Shown: piece after piece, positions 37,601-50,475 of the stretch
How the letters are laid out: the number at the start of each line of letters is the position of its first letter
How positions within the stretch are numbered: the stretch's first letter is position 1
Source: Eretmocerus hayati
Lineage: Eukaryota > Arthropoda > Insecta > Hymenoptera > Aphelinidae
Assembly: GCA_029851415.1 (NCBI GenBank)
Contig: CM056741.1
Coordinates: 70,794,282 to 70,858,281, forward strand
Direction of reading: 5' to 3'
Length of the DNA: 64,000 bases
Made by a program: the position numbers and the translations under genes
Notes under the pieces: model-generated
What the model was told of the DNA's origin: nothing
What the model saw: the letters and a program-made list of their open reading frames with translations, nothing else
The model's database searches: none

Positions 37601-40600
37601 AGGAAGTAGTACATTACGCACTGATGCGAGGTTGAGCTATTTTGGGGGACGGGAATCAATGTCCCCAGAGTTCAACGAGGGGAAAAGATTCCTCGTGAGC
37701 TAAAACAGCCTGACGTTCGAGGTGCCTATATTGATCTAAATTGATTTTTGGTATCAATACCACTAAACGTTAATTTTCCTATTCGAAACGGGAGGAAAAA
37801 TGGCCTTTTCGCACTATGCCAAGAACATTCATTGTTTGACAAAAAAAATCGACGAAATAAAAAACTGAACTTCTAGGTAAAATTTTATGAAGTGTAATGA
37901 GGAACCTTTTAATTGATGCATATAAATTGATTGCAAAAGGGGGGGGGGGAGAATCTCCATCAACTGATTTTTTAAAAACTGGATCAGCAGACGTAAATAG
38001 GTACCTATGTTTGACTTACGGTCTGTGGTTGCTGACACGAATTGTTCACTCTCTTCAATCTTGAAAGAAGATTCGATGTCTTTGTGAACTTGCAAAGCAG
38101 CCTCTTCAAGTACTTCAAATTCACAATGGTTGGGTAAAGGTAAAGTTGTACTCTGTTGTTGTGGTTTAAAGGCCTCGTAATCAGGTTCTGGGTTAGGTAG
38201 CAAATTTACTGAATTATTTAAAAGTTCTGTCGTTTCTAAATTTTCCTTATGTACACAACCCGAATTTTCACAAGATTTCTCCACAGATCCATTAGCAGTT
38301 GTTGTTTTATCTAGCCCTGGCTTCTCTTCCTGTGAAGATGATGAATCTTTGTCTTTGAACGAAACGTTTGTTTCTTGAGTGAATAATGTACCCTTCACTG
38401 TTGGACTTTGAGGGGGAGTACTATTCGTCAATTTTTTTACTAATAAAGGTGTAGATGCAACAACTTCGGACGTCAATGAGTTCAAAGTGTAATAATCTTC
38501 AGTGACACTGGCGCTGAACGATATTTTTGCTGGACTAGTTCCAAGGGTTGATTTGATTATTTGATCCCTAGAATTATTTGCGACTCGTGCGTCTGACACC
38601 GAATTTAATCGTATGCTTTGATCTTTCAAAGCTGCTTCATGAGATGAACCTAGTCGTCTGTGCTCCCTACTACATGATTCAGGATCTGATTCTGGGAAAT
38701 CTTGGGTGTTCGAGATTCCTCCTCGGACAGAAACTATTTGACTTTCGTTCAAGAGATTTTCTTTTTGAGCTCGATCTTGATTTGGATCGACAACAATGAT
38801 TGAGTTGACAGAGCCCTTTATTTTTTCAAAGTCCCCACCACCAATTGAATTACTTTGCTCAAAAGTATGATTTTCTTGTGGCGTGTCGATTTCTCGTTCT
38901 TCACAACCTTCAATCTCAGATGATGATACTATTCGAGTCTTTGTTGGAGACACGGCTTCAGTAGCCTGGTCAACGAAATTTTCTGGAGAATTAGTCTCTA
39001 CCACCTGCGAGCATGCCGACGCTTCTGTTCTTGTCGGGATTGAGGAATTCGGATTCCCTGATAAGCCTGGAATTGCAGAACTCACAGTTTCTTCTTGAGC
39101 TGCAAATGCGATTTGCTCCGGGATGTTGAAGTTTTCAACCTCCACAAAACTCACATCAGATGAGTCATGGCCGAATGAAGTCTGCGAAGTACCACATCCT
39201 ATAAGCAGGATAGAAAATGAAATAATAAAACGCACAAAAATATTGTGCTCTTGGGCGATAGTAGTAATTTGAGCAATTTTAAAGAGACAAAAGGAGTAGA
39301 AGAGTCTTTGGTTACAAAAGTCTAGGCATAGCTGAATATCTCAAATAAAAGTCGTGAGCAACAAATTCAAGTACCCTTATCTAGCTTCGAACGTACAAAG
39401 CACTAGTAATCGATTCAAGCGTCTTCGAAATTGTATTCAACTCGAGTTGTAACTCGCACGTGAATTACCTGCGAATTTTGAGATTGCCTCGGTGTTTGCC
39501 TTGGCCTGGGAAGTAGTCTTGCAGATTGGGGCGAACGAGCTGAGTGCACTCTTGAACTCGGCGCCGGCACCGGTGTCCAATGCAATTGATGCACCTTGCT
39601 GTTGCCTGTCAGAGGTGCGCAGTAAAACGGTCGGCTCACTTGAAGAAGAAAGTGTTGATTCGTCGCTAAGCGTGGCCGAAGTCTTTTGTTCTTGTAGATG
39701 GTCATCACCTTTCACATCTTGAATCAACTGGAACACAAGAAAAATGAATCAAGTGAGGTGATTATTAAAACGGTGAACGAGGACTTGGAAGTTAAATGAA
39801 GCGATAGACCAGATCATTGAAATTAACAGCGGTTGTCAAGGCGGCTAACAAGATATGATATTGTCATTATCACGTAATTCTTGCAAAAATAGTACAAGTG
39901 GCCACACAATTTTCATGTATGAGCAAAAAGCGACTGATAAAAAGCTTGTAACGATAATTCGAATTCGTGGTAAGCAAAAATGAACTTCACAACTTTGTTG
40001 AATAATATCTGCCCAAAGAGGATTTAGGATGAGATAATCAAAACTGCGGCCAGAAGAACCAAAGTAGTTAATAGATGGTCTACACACGTTTTGAAACGAT
40101 GTTAACAGCGATCTTGTAATAATCAGCATCGCGTCGATTTCAGAGACAAGAACAACATATGTCTTTTATCTATCCTCATATCCAACAAAATTTTCGGCTC
40201 CAAAGCTACGAAGAAAACTTCAACTTTGAGAGTCCGGACCCTATGAGAGATGCTTTCAGAATAAGGCAGAGGTTCTTTGTTGGCTTGGTTCTCGAGGGGG
40301 CTCACCTGCTTCTCTGGTAGGGCTGGGCAGGTGCGGAAGGCCTGAATGCGCTCGTGCTCGTCGACAGGTTCACTATCCGCGGGCTGCTGCTGCTTCTGCT
40401 GCTGTTGGTCCTGGTCCTCGTGGAGGATTTTGGTCTTATCGAGGTCGGCCTCGAGGGTGTCGTCGGCTGCCGAGGCGAAGCTGGGCTCGTGGTCAGTGAG
40501 GTTGGCCTCGCTGGAGGTGCTGGCGTTGCCGCTACCCGAGTTGAGATCGATGCCTGCGCAGGCCGATATTAGCCCATCGAGGCCGGAGATATCGCCGGCG

Positions 40601-43600
40601 TTGGTGTAAGATCGGTCGTCGAGTTCGTTCTGCGAGCGGTTTCCGATCTGCGGCTGCGGCGGGCTCAAGGGGCGGGGTTCCTCCTCGGGGCTGCCGGGGG
40701 CCGAGTCCGCACAGATGCCACTGCTGCTCTTGGAGCTGAGGCTCAACGAGGCGAGGCTCTGGAAGCTCGACGCCGAGGAGAGGCTGCTCGGGCCCGAACC
40801 GCTCGGCGCCGCCGCCGCCTCGCCGGATTCTGGCTTGTTTCCTCGCGCTTGAGGTAGCAGTTGGTGCTGTTGCCGATGATCGGCCGTGGGCGAGGTCTGG
40901 CCCTCCGCCGAGAACCAGCGACTCAGCTGCGCCTCCTCCGAGCTCTGAAACAATTGAAAGGTGAAAATTGGTCAACGTGCTTCATTTGTGACGCATGATG
41001 GTGAATTTCACTTGTCATCTGATAGTATAGGTTTTGCATGTCCCATACATCAGAGGGCAGACACTCTTGTCTTCTATTATGGTTGAGCTTCTTCTTGAAG
41101 AAATTACATTGGTTTAGAGAGTGAGAAAGGTTGATGCGGTATCTGGGGCAGAATTTGATTGTTCGATGGAACGAGTTGATATGATTGTTCAAAAGGAAAA
41201 CTGTATCTGATTCATGGCCAGCAAGGCACGACTCATAAATAAAATAATACTCTTATACTTAATAATACACGTATAACACACTTATTATTTGATGGAATCA
41301 TGGTCAAATAGTTAACCGATCAAAGATTAATCAAGGTGTCTGTGCCTAGTTTGCCCCCACTCGAAATCTCAAATGTACGCATCCGTAGACCTTGACGCGC
41401 ATTTTTTTCATGTTTGCTACGTTAAAATATGAGAAAATAGAAGTTTTGGACCGATCCTAAATGACCCGCGCATTTCTTAGAACAACAAAACTGGTTTCCG
41501 GTACTTTTGACTTCTTTTTGCTAAGTCACCAGAAGTTACACAAAAAAAAATTGGCGCCACTAATCGTAACGTCCCTCAACTCATTTTCTTTGTTTTCGTC
41601 TAAACTTCAAAATCTCTCTTGCAGATCTGCAAAATTCCATTTCTAACTAATACTACGCGCATATTACTAAAAAAGTGCAGTGTTCCTAATTTGTTGTCCC
41701 CATAGTCTTTTTTCAAACTCGTTCTTCACTCCATTAAGAAACCTACATCGATTCAACTCAAGAAGTTGAAAAGAAGGGGTCGAGGAAAGCTACAAAATGA
41801 GCTAAACTACATCTCTTTTTGAGTTCTGGGAGCCGAAATATCCCGAATTTACGAAAAACCCGTATAATCTCATTGAAATAGGCCTCTTTTCTGCATGGGA
41901 GCAAATCTTCTTTTGCAAAAATCAAGATATCTCGACTCCAATTAGTTGAAATCGAACGCACTTTGGCTCGTTTTGTAGGCCTTGAAACAAACTTTGAAAT
42001 GAGTTAGAGTGCGTTGAAAAATATAGAGATAAGTTGAAATGGCGAGCAAAACAAAAGTAGTTGGGGCAAATTAGGCACACGCACCTTACTTAGTCTAGAA
42101 ATATCTACCATATAATCATCATTATTCTAATAACAGAACTATATGGTCATTAAGGCGATGCGATCACGGTGCACGCTGAAAGTTATTCGCACTTTTTGTC
42201 CGATACTCTTGCGATTTGGGCGAAACGACGAGAAGACGAGTGTTTATTATCATCTAACTTGAGTTCGTCTTCTCGTCGTTTAGCTCAAATCGCAAAAGAA
42301 TCAGATAAAAGTGAGAATTACAATGTGCCTGTATTATGATGACCACCACCCATGACCTTGCATGATCTTCGTGACACATCAGATGTGTCTAAGAATGAAA
42401 TTGCCTCTTTCTAGATACTAATTTTTCTGGCAAAAATGCCGGCAGCCTAAAGGTTAAAGGTAATAAAATTTCGTTGGTGTCCGTAAAGCCGATTATTTCA
42501 CATCGTAATTTTTGTGAGATTGAGATCCGATTTTTTCCGAAAAGAGAGATCGTTCGAAGAAGCAACAATGATACATAGCGAGTCGAATATTTCTCAATAC
42601 TAATTTAAATTTTCCAGAGAAAATGCAGAAATTCCCACGAGGTTGGGATAAAACTACATACAATTAAATCTGATATGTTTTGCTAGTTGTTTGTGAAAGA
42701 GAGTTTGTGGATTTGCGCCAGAACATCGGATCTCCATGATGTGACCGAAAGTTATTCGAGGCTGAGAGCGATGCTGCCAAGTTTTGCATATGCACACTAT
42801 GATCTCGATACTTCAACAACGAACAAACCCCTATCTACTGCCTGAACAAGTGAGACGCAAACAATGTCTACTTCAAATGCTGTCCGACATTGATAAGTGG
42901 GATCGTTTACAGCCCTTTTCACATGCAAATATAGTCACGAAAATATTCCCGCAAATCGTTGAAAAAATCTTGAGGTACATCAACTTATAAGTCTCCGGAG
43001 GAGCGAAGGGCGATATAAATGCCACGATAACTCGACATCAGTCTCAAAAATAACCGCAAGTTGAAACGCATTTTCGCAAATCTTTAGTCAGATTGATGAC
43101 AGAGCAGAAAAACTCTATTTCAACAAGTGTAAATCCAAGAGATTTATAACTCTATCAATATTAGAAGAGGAATTTCAATAGCGAACGAGCTTGCTAGAAA
43201 AGCTGCTCAGAAATTTATGAGAGGAAGTGGTCAGCAGAAGGGGTGTAAATAGCTCCACAGGAGGAAAGTACCTGCTGCTGTTCAAGCGAGGCATGACAGA
43301 TGGCTGGCTTCGTCGAAGGCCTGTTGAGCAGTTTGTTGAAAAATTCCATCTTGCCAAATTTGAATTTATGGTCTCGCGTTCGAGCGAAACATCATCGAAG
43401 ATCGGACTCAAATAGCTTGCACTTGACAAAAGCAACGGTTACTCTGTACCCGGTGGCAAGAAATCTTGTACATTACTGTAATGCTCGCCGAAAACACCTG
43501 ATTGTGTGCTTCTGAGCACTACTGAGGAGGCAGCTGACTATGAGCCGTGCCGAGCCGCGCTACTGAGCGGGCAATTTCAACGACAGGATCAGCTTGCCCC

Positions 43601-44998
43601 GATTCGCATTAGTTTATCGATGATTATATTGCTACACTGCGAGAACGAGTGGGCACGAGTGCCAATCCGCTTACAGCAACATAATACTGCCAGCGAGCTC
43701 GCAATAACAATCGTCAGATTCTGCGCACACCACGCTGTGTTCCTCCAAACCGGCCGGGCCCATCGAAGATAACTCGCGCCGCGTGAGCGTTTGGTTTACG
43801 CGCAAACGAGATTTCCATGCAGGGGTAACTTGCATTTTCTTAGAGTATAAAGTATACCAAAGCGTTAAGTCGCGAAAGTCGTCTCGGGACAAGCGGGCTG
43901 CAGCCACCGGTCGCCCCAAAGTTGCGCGTGGGTGTCCGCGACCTAGCTAAGCACAAAGCTCGCGAGCAAATCACCTTTTTGCAAGCGTCAGACGGAGAAA
44001 GGCTTCCCCTGGATGGCGCGACATCGAACTTGCGCACATTTCAGGGTCGCAAAGTCGCGAGCGGGTTAATTATAAAACAGCCAACCAACGAAGCGGAGCT
44101 TCTTGCCGCGGGTGCGACAGAGCCGAACCAGAGTGGGCTGTGGGCTCGACGCCGAGATTTGGTATAGGCGAGCATTGCTGCTGTTACAGCTCAAATTGCC
44201 TCGTTTGAGTTCATTGCCGCGACACTTACATTGCTCCGATGGGTAAGTGAGTGTGGTGAAGGCATGACCACTACGCTAGAGACTCTGACCTGGGCTCCGG
44301 CTGTGACAGCGAGCTTTTATGGCAAGTATGCGTGACTTTGAGATCTGGCGTATACTTATCAGTGCCAATCGGGCTAGAAACTATCTCTATATTAGGCATT
44401 TCGAAATGAGTAGATGCATGGTCAAGCCATCGACTGTAAGAATTCAGTATCAGTATTAAATCGATCAAGTTATCGTTGCAGAATTCAATCCAGACCTCGA
44501 TCCAGACCAAGTTCAGAGGTTTCCTCTTTGATCGTTCAAACAGCCTTCGGAGATAGACAGTGAATTGCTTTAAAAAACTGGCACCAATAGAATCTTCTCT
44601 ATCATCATTGTGTATTCGACGCTTTCGGAAACAAGGTTTTCAAAATTTTCATTTCTAAATGTCGCACAATAATTTCTGGTAATCTTTCAGAACAGTGAGA
44701 ATGTGCATGTGAGATGACAGTAGGCAATAAACGCTAACACTAAACAATTTCGAGTTTTTTTAGCAAAGGAATCGTGAATTCATTCTTGAAGATTGAAATT
44801 TCTATCAGTTCATAACCTCAGGAAAAGTTCACAGGCAATTTCCACGTGACTACGGACATGAGATTGAAAACGAAGGATTAAGATTAGATAGGGTATACAA
44901 TTAATGGGATAGAAATTCTGATGAAATTATGTGTCAGGATTGCGATTCTCCTCATAATGAAGTTGACATTTTGATTCTCGGATAGTATGTGGATAAAT

Positions 44999-45030
<32 letters not shown>

Positions 45031-48000
45031 CATTGAGCGTCCGTGCGACACGAATCGAAGAGCAAAATGAACCTAGTTATGAATGACAATAACAAGCTAA
45101 AAATTGTTCGTTAGATTGAACTGATACTTTTACATTATTCTACATATCATGATTGAGGATTAAATAATTTTTTCCGTCACTAAATTTGGCTCCATCGTGG
45201 TAAACAATGCTCTTCAAAATAGCAAGAAATTTTTGTCCGTATACGACATGTCCACTTTGTTCAGTTCTTATGTCATTGGAGTTTGAATTATGACTAAAAA
45301 AATATTATTATTAAAATGGAAATGGAAAAAAGATTCTGAATTATTCAGAGAAAATTCATCAAGAACTTTGATCGTTTATCAATTTTTTTTTGCTCTTCTT
45401 GAAAATCACTACCGCAATTTGATGTCCGATTTTTGTCCGAACTCCACCAGTTATCTGCTCTACATCAGAATTCTTTTCACCATGTTACAATAATGAACTA
45501 CAAAGTTATGTATAGTTATAAGTCAAAAAATGCAGTGCGAACGTCCGTGCAACATGCGTGGAAACGGTTCACATCAAAACACAATTTTAGTGTAAATAAT
45601 ACACCTAGAGCACAATTCTTCATTTCACAATCACAGCTTTGAACTGATGTCTATATCTATTATAATGACTTATGGAAAAAAGTTGACAAAAAGACCATCA
45701 TGTGCCTAATAATTACCTTTCGGAAGAAATTTCCCATTGAATTAGTAACTTGAGTTCTTTGAGACATGTATCAATTCAATCGAGTTAGCTGAACGGAACA
45801 CTCCGCCCACTCTAAAAGGAACCAGTTCACTACGTGGTCAATGGCAGAGTGACCACTTTTTTCTTCCCACACTATCTCAAATCCGGACAAATTTTTCGTA
45901 CAATCGCTACTCCGAAAAAAAATTTGTTGAAGTCATTTTAGGAATCACGAGAAAAGCAAGAGTGAAAAAAACTCATTTCCCTTCAATATTATTATAGTAT
46001 CGAGATACATATACACTCTGATTGTACGCGTACGGAGTATGTGCAAGCACGACACTGACTGCAAGCTTCAAGTGACGCGTCGCAACGCGGAGTATCTTGT
46101 AATTTTTAAAACTTGAAGCCCAGAAATAGTCCCAACAGAAAAAAGCAGTCTTCGCGGAATGAACGCAATGTGTAAATGAAGAACTCGCGCGGTTGCGAGG
46201 GGAAGTAGTCCTCGAAGTAGTCTAATGAAGACCCTTCCTTTCCGTTTCAAGAAAAATACACGGTTCCAAATTATAAACAAGATCAATAATAATGAAGTTC
46301 AACAAACAAGAAAGCACCCATTTTGCGGCTCCCAAATTCGTTCAAAAATTCATTTTGCTCAGACATGAAAATATCTATGCTTAAGTCCGATACGCCTCTC
46401 ATCAAAGGGCATGTAGAACGGGCCTTTGGAACTTTGCGTAACTGAATTAGTGCGTAAAAAAAATTCGCTCAACTTTGCGCACCGCACACCCACCTGTAAA
46501 GTACTTTTACGGCACAATTTTACGCACACAATATCAAAAAGAAATTTCAGTTTCAAGATGGCAAGTGCGCCCAGAAAAACGGGTACATTTCTGTTACTGA
46601 TCACACACAGGCGTTAATCTAGTTTTACATAGCCGATAGAGGGGGTGGGGTACGCCATACTTTCAAAAGGCATGAATAGAAAACGAAACGTTATGCGGAA
46701 TCTAATATCAAATCAGAATCCGCGTATAAGTCTGTGATAGAATTTTCATGAAGAAATATATTCTCGTTGTGAGGGTGGGACAAACGAGAGCTTGTTGTGT
46801 TTCCAGATGTTTCAAAGAACGTACTCAATTTCGCGAACTAACAATAAGTTGGTGGTAGATTGAGGCGACTGCATGCACAAGTTACATTTCATTTTCCACA
46901 CACTGCATCAAAACGTTCTCTTGTTCGATATGCGCAGATTCCGACTCTTGTTTACAATTGTAGATATTTAGAACCCGATATAGGATGTAAGTCATCCGGA
47001 ATCGAAAGATAAGAATTGGGTAAAGACATCAGCAGTCTCTCGAATGCTGAAACAAGAAAATCTTTGCCAGGTTTCTCAATACTCAAAAATTTCAGATTGT
47101 GCATATAATCAATTTACAACATTAGTCCTTTGTCATTTAGGTAACCCGAATCTTACAAATCGTTCGGCTTGTAAATGTTCACGAAAAGTCATAGAATTTT
47201 GGAAAGCTTTTACTCGATACGATTCCTCAGTAAAATCCTAATCAGCGATTAATTAGTGATATCAAAAACTCGCCTACTTAGCGTTCAGAGAATATCTTTT
47301 GACGTTTCTTGGACGAGGGTCATGTGTGAAATTGATCGAGTGAATTTCCTGGAAACGACAGAAACTAAATGTGGTTCCAAATTTTTCAAGCATGCCTCAG
47401 GGTTAGTTTGAGATACAACTGAAAATTACAGAATCATGATCTGTCGTGGCCCAAGAAGCAAGCGATCAGGTTAAATTCAAGAGATTCCGAACAGCTGAGC
47501 ACAGAGCTTGAAAAATTGGATAAATACGATGTTCAGAAATCAAGTAAGAGTAGCACCAAAATGCGTAGGTATATTATATTATCGTGGGAGAGGAATTCAG
47601 TGTACCACTATCGTCTCCATTTTACGTTATTTTTCTATTCTTCACATTTAAGAGAAACTCAGATAATTGTGACGATGAACGGTCTCAATAATGTTATGAC
47701 TTTGCAGATCTTTCTCAATTAACTTCAAGAACTGAAGGAAACCAAAAGTATCGTTAGTTGATAGCAGAAAAAATTGATTCCCAGTCAAAATTAGCTGGTC
47801 GTAAGTTGTGACTCATCGGCAATCTGTTGACGGTTGTTGTAATCAGCTACTAATGCGCATACATCACCGCCTACTGACAGCATGAATGAAAAGCGTTTGG
47901 AAGAAAATCGATATGCCAGATTTGCGATGTTTACAGAATCAATAGAACGCTTGAAATCTCATCGAGATACATTGGCACAATAAGTGCCTGGTAAAATTAG

Positions 48001-50475
48001 AGTTACGATAAGAAAATGAGATGGGCCTACATCGCCTTGATCCAAGCGCATCGCTCACCTGGAGCAAAAGCTTAACCTCAAAAGCAAACAATTCACGATA
48101 ATCACGAGTGGGAGTATTAATAATGAGGAATGGACCAGCATTTCACCATGCAACGCACCCAATAATGAGATCCAATGGATGACTGATAATTAGAACGAGA
48201 TTGTTGTGGGAAAGAGACAGAGAAAGAGGTAGGGAACTGACCCGTTACACCTGCCTCTCTCATCAAAGGTATACACACGTATAGCGCCTACCTCACAAGT
48301 TTTCAATTTCAACACGGAGTGTTCCAAACTACTTTAGCGATATGAATAAAAGGAAGTACAGGAGGACGACAAATTCAGCAAGCAAGGCTTTTCCGATAAT
48401 CATTCGCATAATCAGGTTTGACTATGGATCTGACAGCCACAAGAAACACAACTAAACACAACACTCGACACTGATCACTCCAGGCAGCGGAGGCTTTTCC
48501 AAGAAAAACTATACTGAAACACTGCATTCCCAAGAGTGGTAAGCACATTCGGAGCATCAGAAAAAATAACACTTGTGTTCACCTATATGCAATAGTACGT
48601 TGAAAATTCAGCAGCTGGAGATCGACGGGCTTGGTTTTTGGTAAGATGCAGAAAAAAAAGATGCCTAAATAAAAATCCGTACTTAGATGTCGCCAGCGCA
48701 AAGGCGATGACGACGCACTCGCGTTGCCTCTTTTCTTCACGGATCTGTCTGACTGAGACCTGAGCCTGAGACTGTCTCGCGATAAGTAATAAGGGAAAGG
48801 GAAGTGAGCGTGTACGAGTAGGTGTATATATATATATGGAATATTTTATGCGCGATCGCACGCGCGGGCGTGTCTATGCATGTGTGCGCGTCCGGACAAG
48901 CGAGCGACGCCGATGATGCAGCATGCACATAGAGGTAGCATGCAGCGATGCAGCGGGAGGACCCAAGACCCAAGTTCATCCAAGTAAGGGCAAGTAAGCA
49001 AAAAAGCATATAAAGAGAAGTACAATAAGCATAGAGATATAGTGACAGAAGGAGTCAGCGAGGATCTCGGCGATGATTGATGCCTGGTAACACATAGTTC
49101 GGGGGAAATTTTCGAGAGATCTCAGTTATTGATTACCGCTGGGACAACAATGTAAATATTAACTCAAATTCATCAAGAGACTGGTTTTGAGAGTGCTTTG
49201 TGCCTCCTGATTTGTCTTTTTACTCGTGTGAAAGTGAAGTATTACATTCAGAGAGTACATGAAAGTCCCATCCACAATCAAACTAACATGAGCGAGTCCA
49301 TCAAAATTTGTGTGAGAATTGTGCATGAAGGAAAGCAGTGTTGTAATTCTTGAGCCTTTGGAGGATGTCAGCAATTTCATAAATTTGTTTAAAATATAAG
49401 TCGTTTTTGCAGCAACTTTGAGATGGCCATATTTATTCTGATAGAGCCTCAGAATGCTAACTGCTTTGAAAAATGTCTTTGATTTATATCTGTTCAAAAA
49501 ATACTCACGGCAGATTGACTATAATCTTCTAAAATAGAAAAGATGAAATGAAATGTCCATATGACGTTATCTGACTTGTAGACCTAAGGAATTTGACCTT
49601 TCTATGTGTAAAAAAAATCACATTGAGCAATCACAAGATATGCCTTCAAGACACTGTTCAATGCAATCTTGCAAACAGAACGGGAATAAAAATTTAGCAT
49701 CATACTCATCAGGTAATAGCAAAAATCACAAGTCCCACTAAGCTATTCAATACAGATGTAAAATAATGGACAAGTGAGTGAAATGTTAATTCTTCAAAAT
49801 CCTTAATAAGTCAGTTCTGACAGGGTACGTGACAATGGACTGAGGTTTCTTGCCAAACTGTGAGTAGGTAGGGACAGTTTGAAGATTAGGTTTGATATCG
49901 TTCAATCCCAAGAAATCTGTAGCTGATCAATCCATTGCATGTGAATTGTAATGCATCAATACATTTGCATACATAGCTTGTTTGTCAATTACATGACTAG
50001 AGAAGTCATTGAGCTGAAAATAATTGATACTTGATAATAATCAAAGCAAAATTCCAAGACAACCGAACTAATGCTTGCCCAAAAATTTTATTGGAATGAA
50101 GCTTTTTGCTAAAGCAGTGAAACTATGTAAAGATACTCTGATGCAAATCCAATTTCAGAACCCCGACTTTCCTTTTTATATTTGGTAAATAGAATGAATC
50201 TAATTCACTCAACTTGTATTTTACTCAAATCATATCAATTACATTATGTAAGATATGAAGCTAATGATTTCTCATTATATGAGCGGTTTCTTATATGAAA
50301 CCTACATTTTGTTCGAAGTCACAGAATGCTGATGATTAGAGTCATGACCTTATTCATGAAATCATGGTCATCCCTTATTCATGATACTTCGACACCATTC
50401 ATGTGCGCTTGAGCAGCCAGGACTTACCTTATGCTCCATTGATTTTTCAAACAGAGACTCGTGCTCTGTTGCCAT
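34658..50475 (-). CDS. tacc: Transforming acidic coiled-coil (TACC) protein
   Basis: TACC proteins recruit the microtubule polymerase XMAP215/Msps to centrosomes and spindles. Exons in order: 50475-50428 (inferred), 40944-40306, 39727-39469, 39198-38020, 36877-36537, 36280-36066, 35325-35014, 34838-34658. Phases agree and the total is 1057 residues. The carboxy-terminal 240 residues form the conserved TACC coiled coil, with VVVEEYEKSISRLIAEREKD, KYERLKNVISAYKSNEAVLK and, at the end, SLEETVEQKTKENKELTQII, very close to vertebrate TACCs. Before it lies DPAAFDFLDQVGSRNGRRGK leading to SLYMKFDPLAERA, another family hallmark. The long amino-terminal part is low-complexity, acidic and Ser/Glu-rich, with a Gln run (QDQQQQKQQQ) and several SP/TP sites. 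The acceptor of the 36877 exon is weak; it was chosen because only it keeps the frame. The second exon is unusually GC-rich. The first coding exon is the least sure part. Confidence 0.9.
36919..37339. mobile_element. 420-bp long-TIR element in TACC intron
   Basis: The left part (about 36919-37025) and right part (about 37227-37339) are diverged inverted copies: the complement of the left reads AATTGTCGATCTGGACCTCT where the right has AATTGGCGGCTTGGACCCGT, and GACGGAGTCACTCTAG matches GACGGAGCTACTCTGG. A 157-residue plus-strand frame (37032-37505) overlaps it and is not a gene. Confidence 0.6.
41335..42085. mobile_element. 751-bp TIR element (GTGCCTA.TTTGCCCC ends)
   Basis: The left end GGTGTCTGTGCCTAGTTTGC and the complement of the right end, GGTGCGTGTGCCTAATTTGC, match over 26 bases. 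The inside is AT-rich with no transposase frame. No certain target duplication. A non-autonomous DNA transposon is likely. Confidence 0.7.
42171..42328. mobile_element. 158-bp hairpin MITE
   Basis: Arms of about 65 bases: the inner part CGACGAGAAGACGA is exact and CTTGCGATTTGGGCGAAACG pairs with its close complement on the right. The ends are GCACGCTGAAAGTTATTCGC and the complement of GCACATTGTAATTCTCAC. Confidence 0.8.
43500..44170. promoter_or_regulatory. CpG-rich stretch inside TACC intron
   Basis: This part is clearly richer in CG dinucleotides and GC than the flanking intron (for example CGCGAAAGTCGTCTCGGGAC near 43870). Several short frames are open on both strands but none has a recognisable product. 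It could be an alternative TACC promoter or first exon. Confidence 0.25.
45005..45030. repeat. 26-base poly(A) run
   Basis: An uninterrupted run of 26 A residues. It could be the tail of a retroposed sequence, but no recognisable retroelement body lies upstream. Confidence 0.9.
50428..50475 (-). CDS. tacc: Inferred first coding exon of TACC
   Basis: An ATG at 50475 opens MATEHESLFEKSMEHK and runs into a consensus donor (AAG then GTAAGT) at 50428 in phase 0. The TACC exon at 40944 starts in phase 0 after a good acceptor and lacks its own start codon. Nothing else on the minus strand between 40944 and 50428 offered a comparable start. The join is therefore an inference, not a proof; an unseen small exon could lie between. 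Confidence 0.5.

Larger units (their letters stand above)
40945..50427. other. Large 5' intron of TACC
   Basis: If the exon at 50428-50475 is right, this is a 9.5-kb first coding intron. It contains two inverted-repeat elements (41335-42085 and 42171-42328), a CpG-rich stretch (about 43500-44170), a 26-base A run at 45005-45030 and a second GC-rich stretch near 48830-48960. No other gene could be supported. Confidence 0.5.

Noticed and set aside
40346..40609. Plus-strand frames rich in Cys, Leu and Trp
   Set aside because: They are antisense shadows of the GC-rich TACC exon 40306-40944.
49159..49497. 112-residue minus-strand frame
   Set aside because: No recognisable domain, no supported splice sites, and it lies inside the inferred TACC intron; probably chance.
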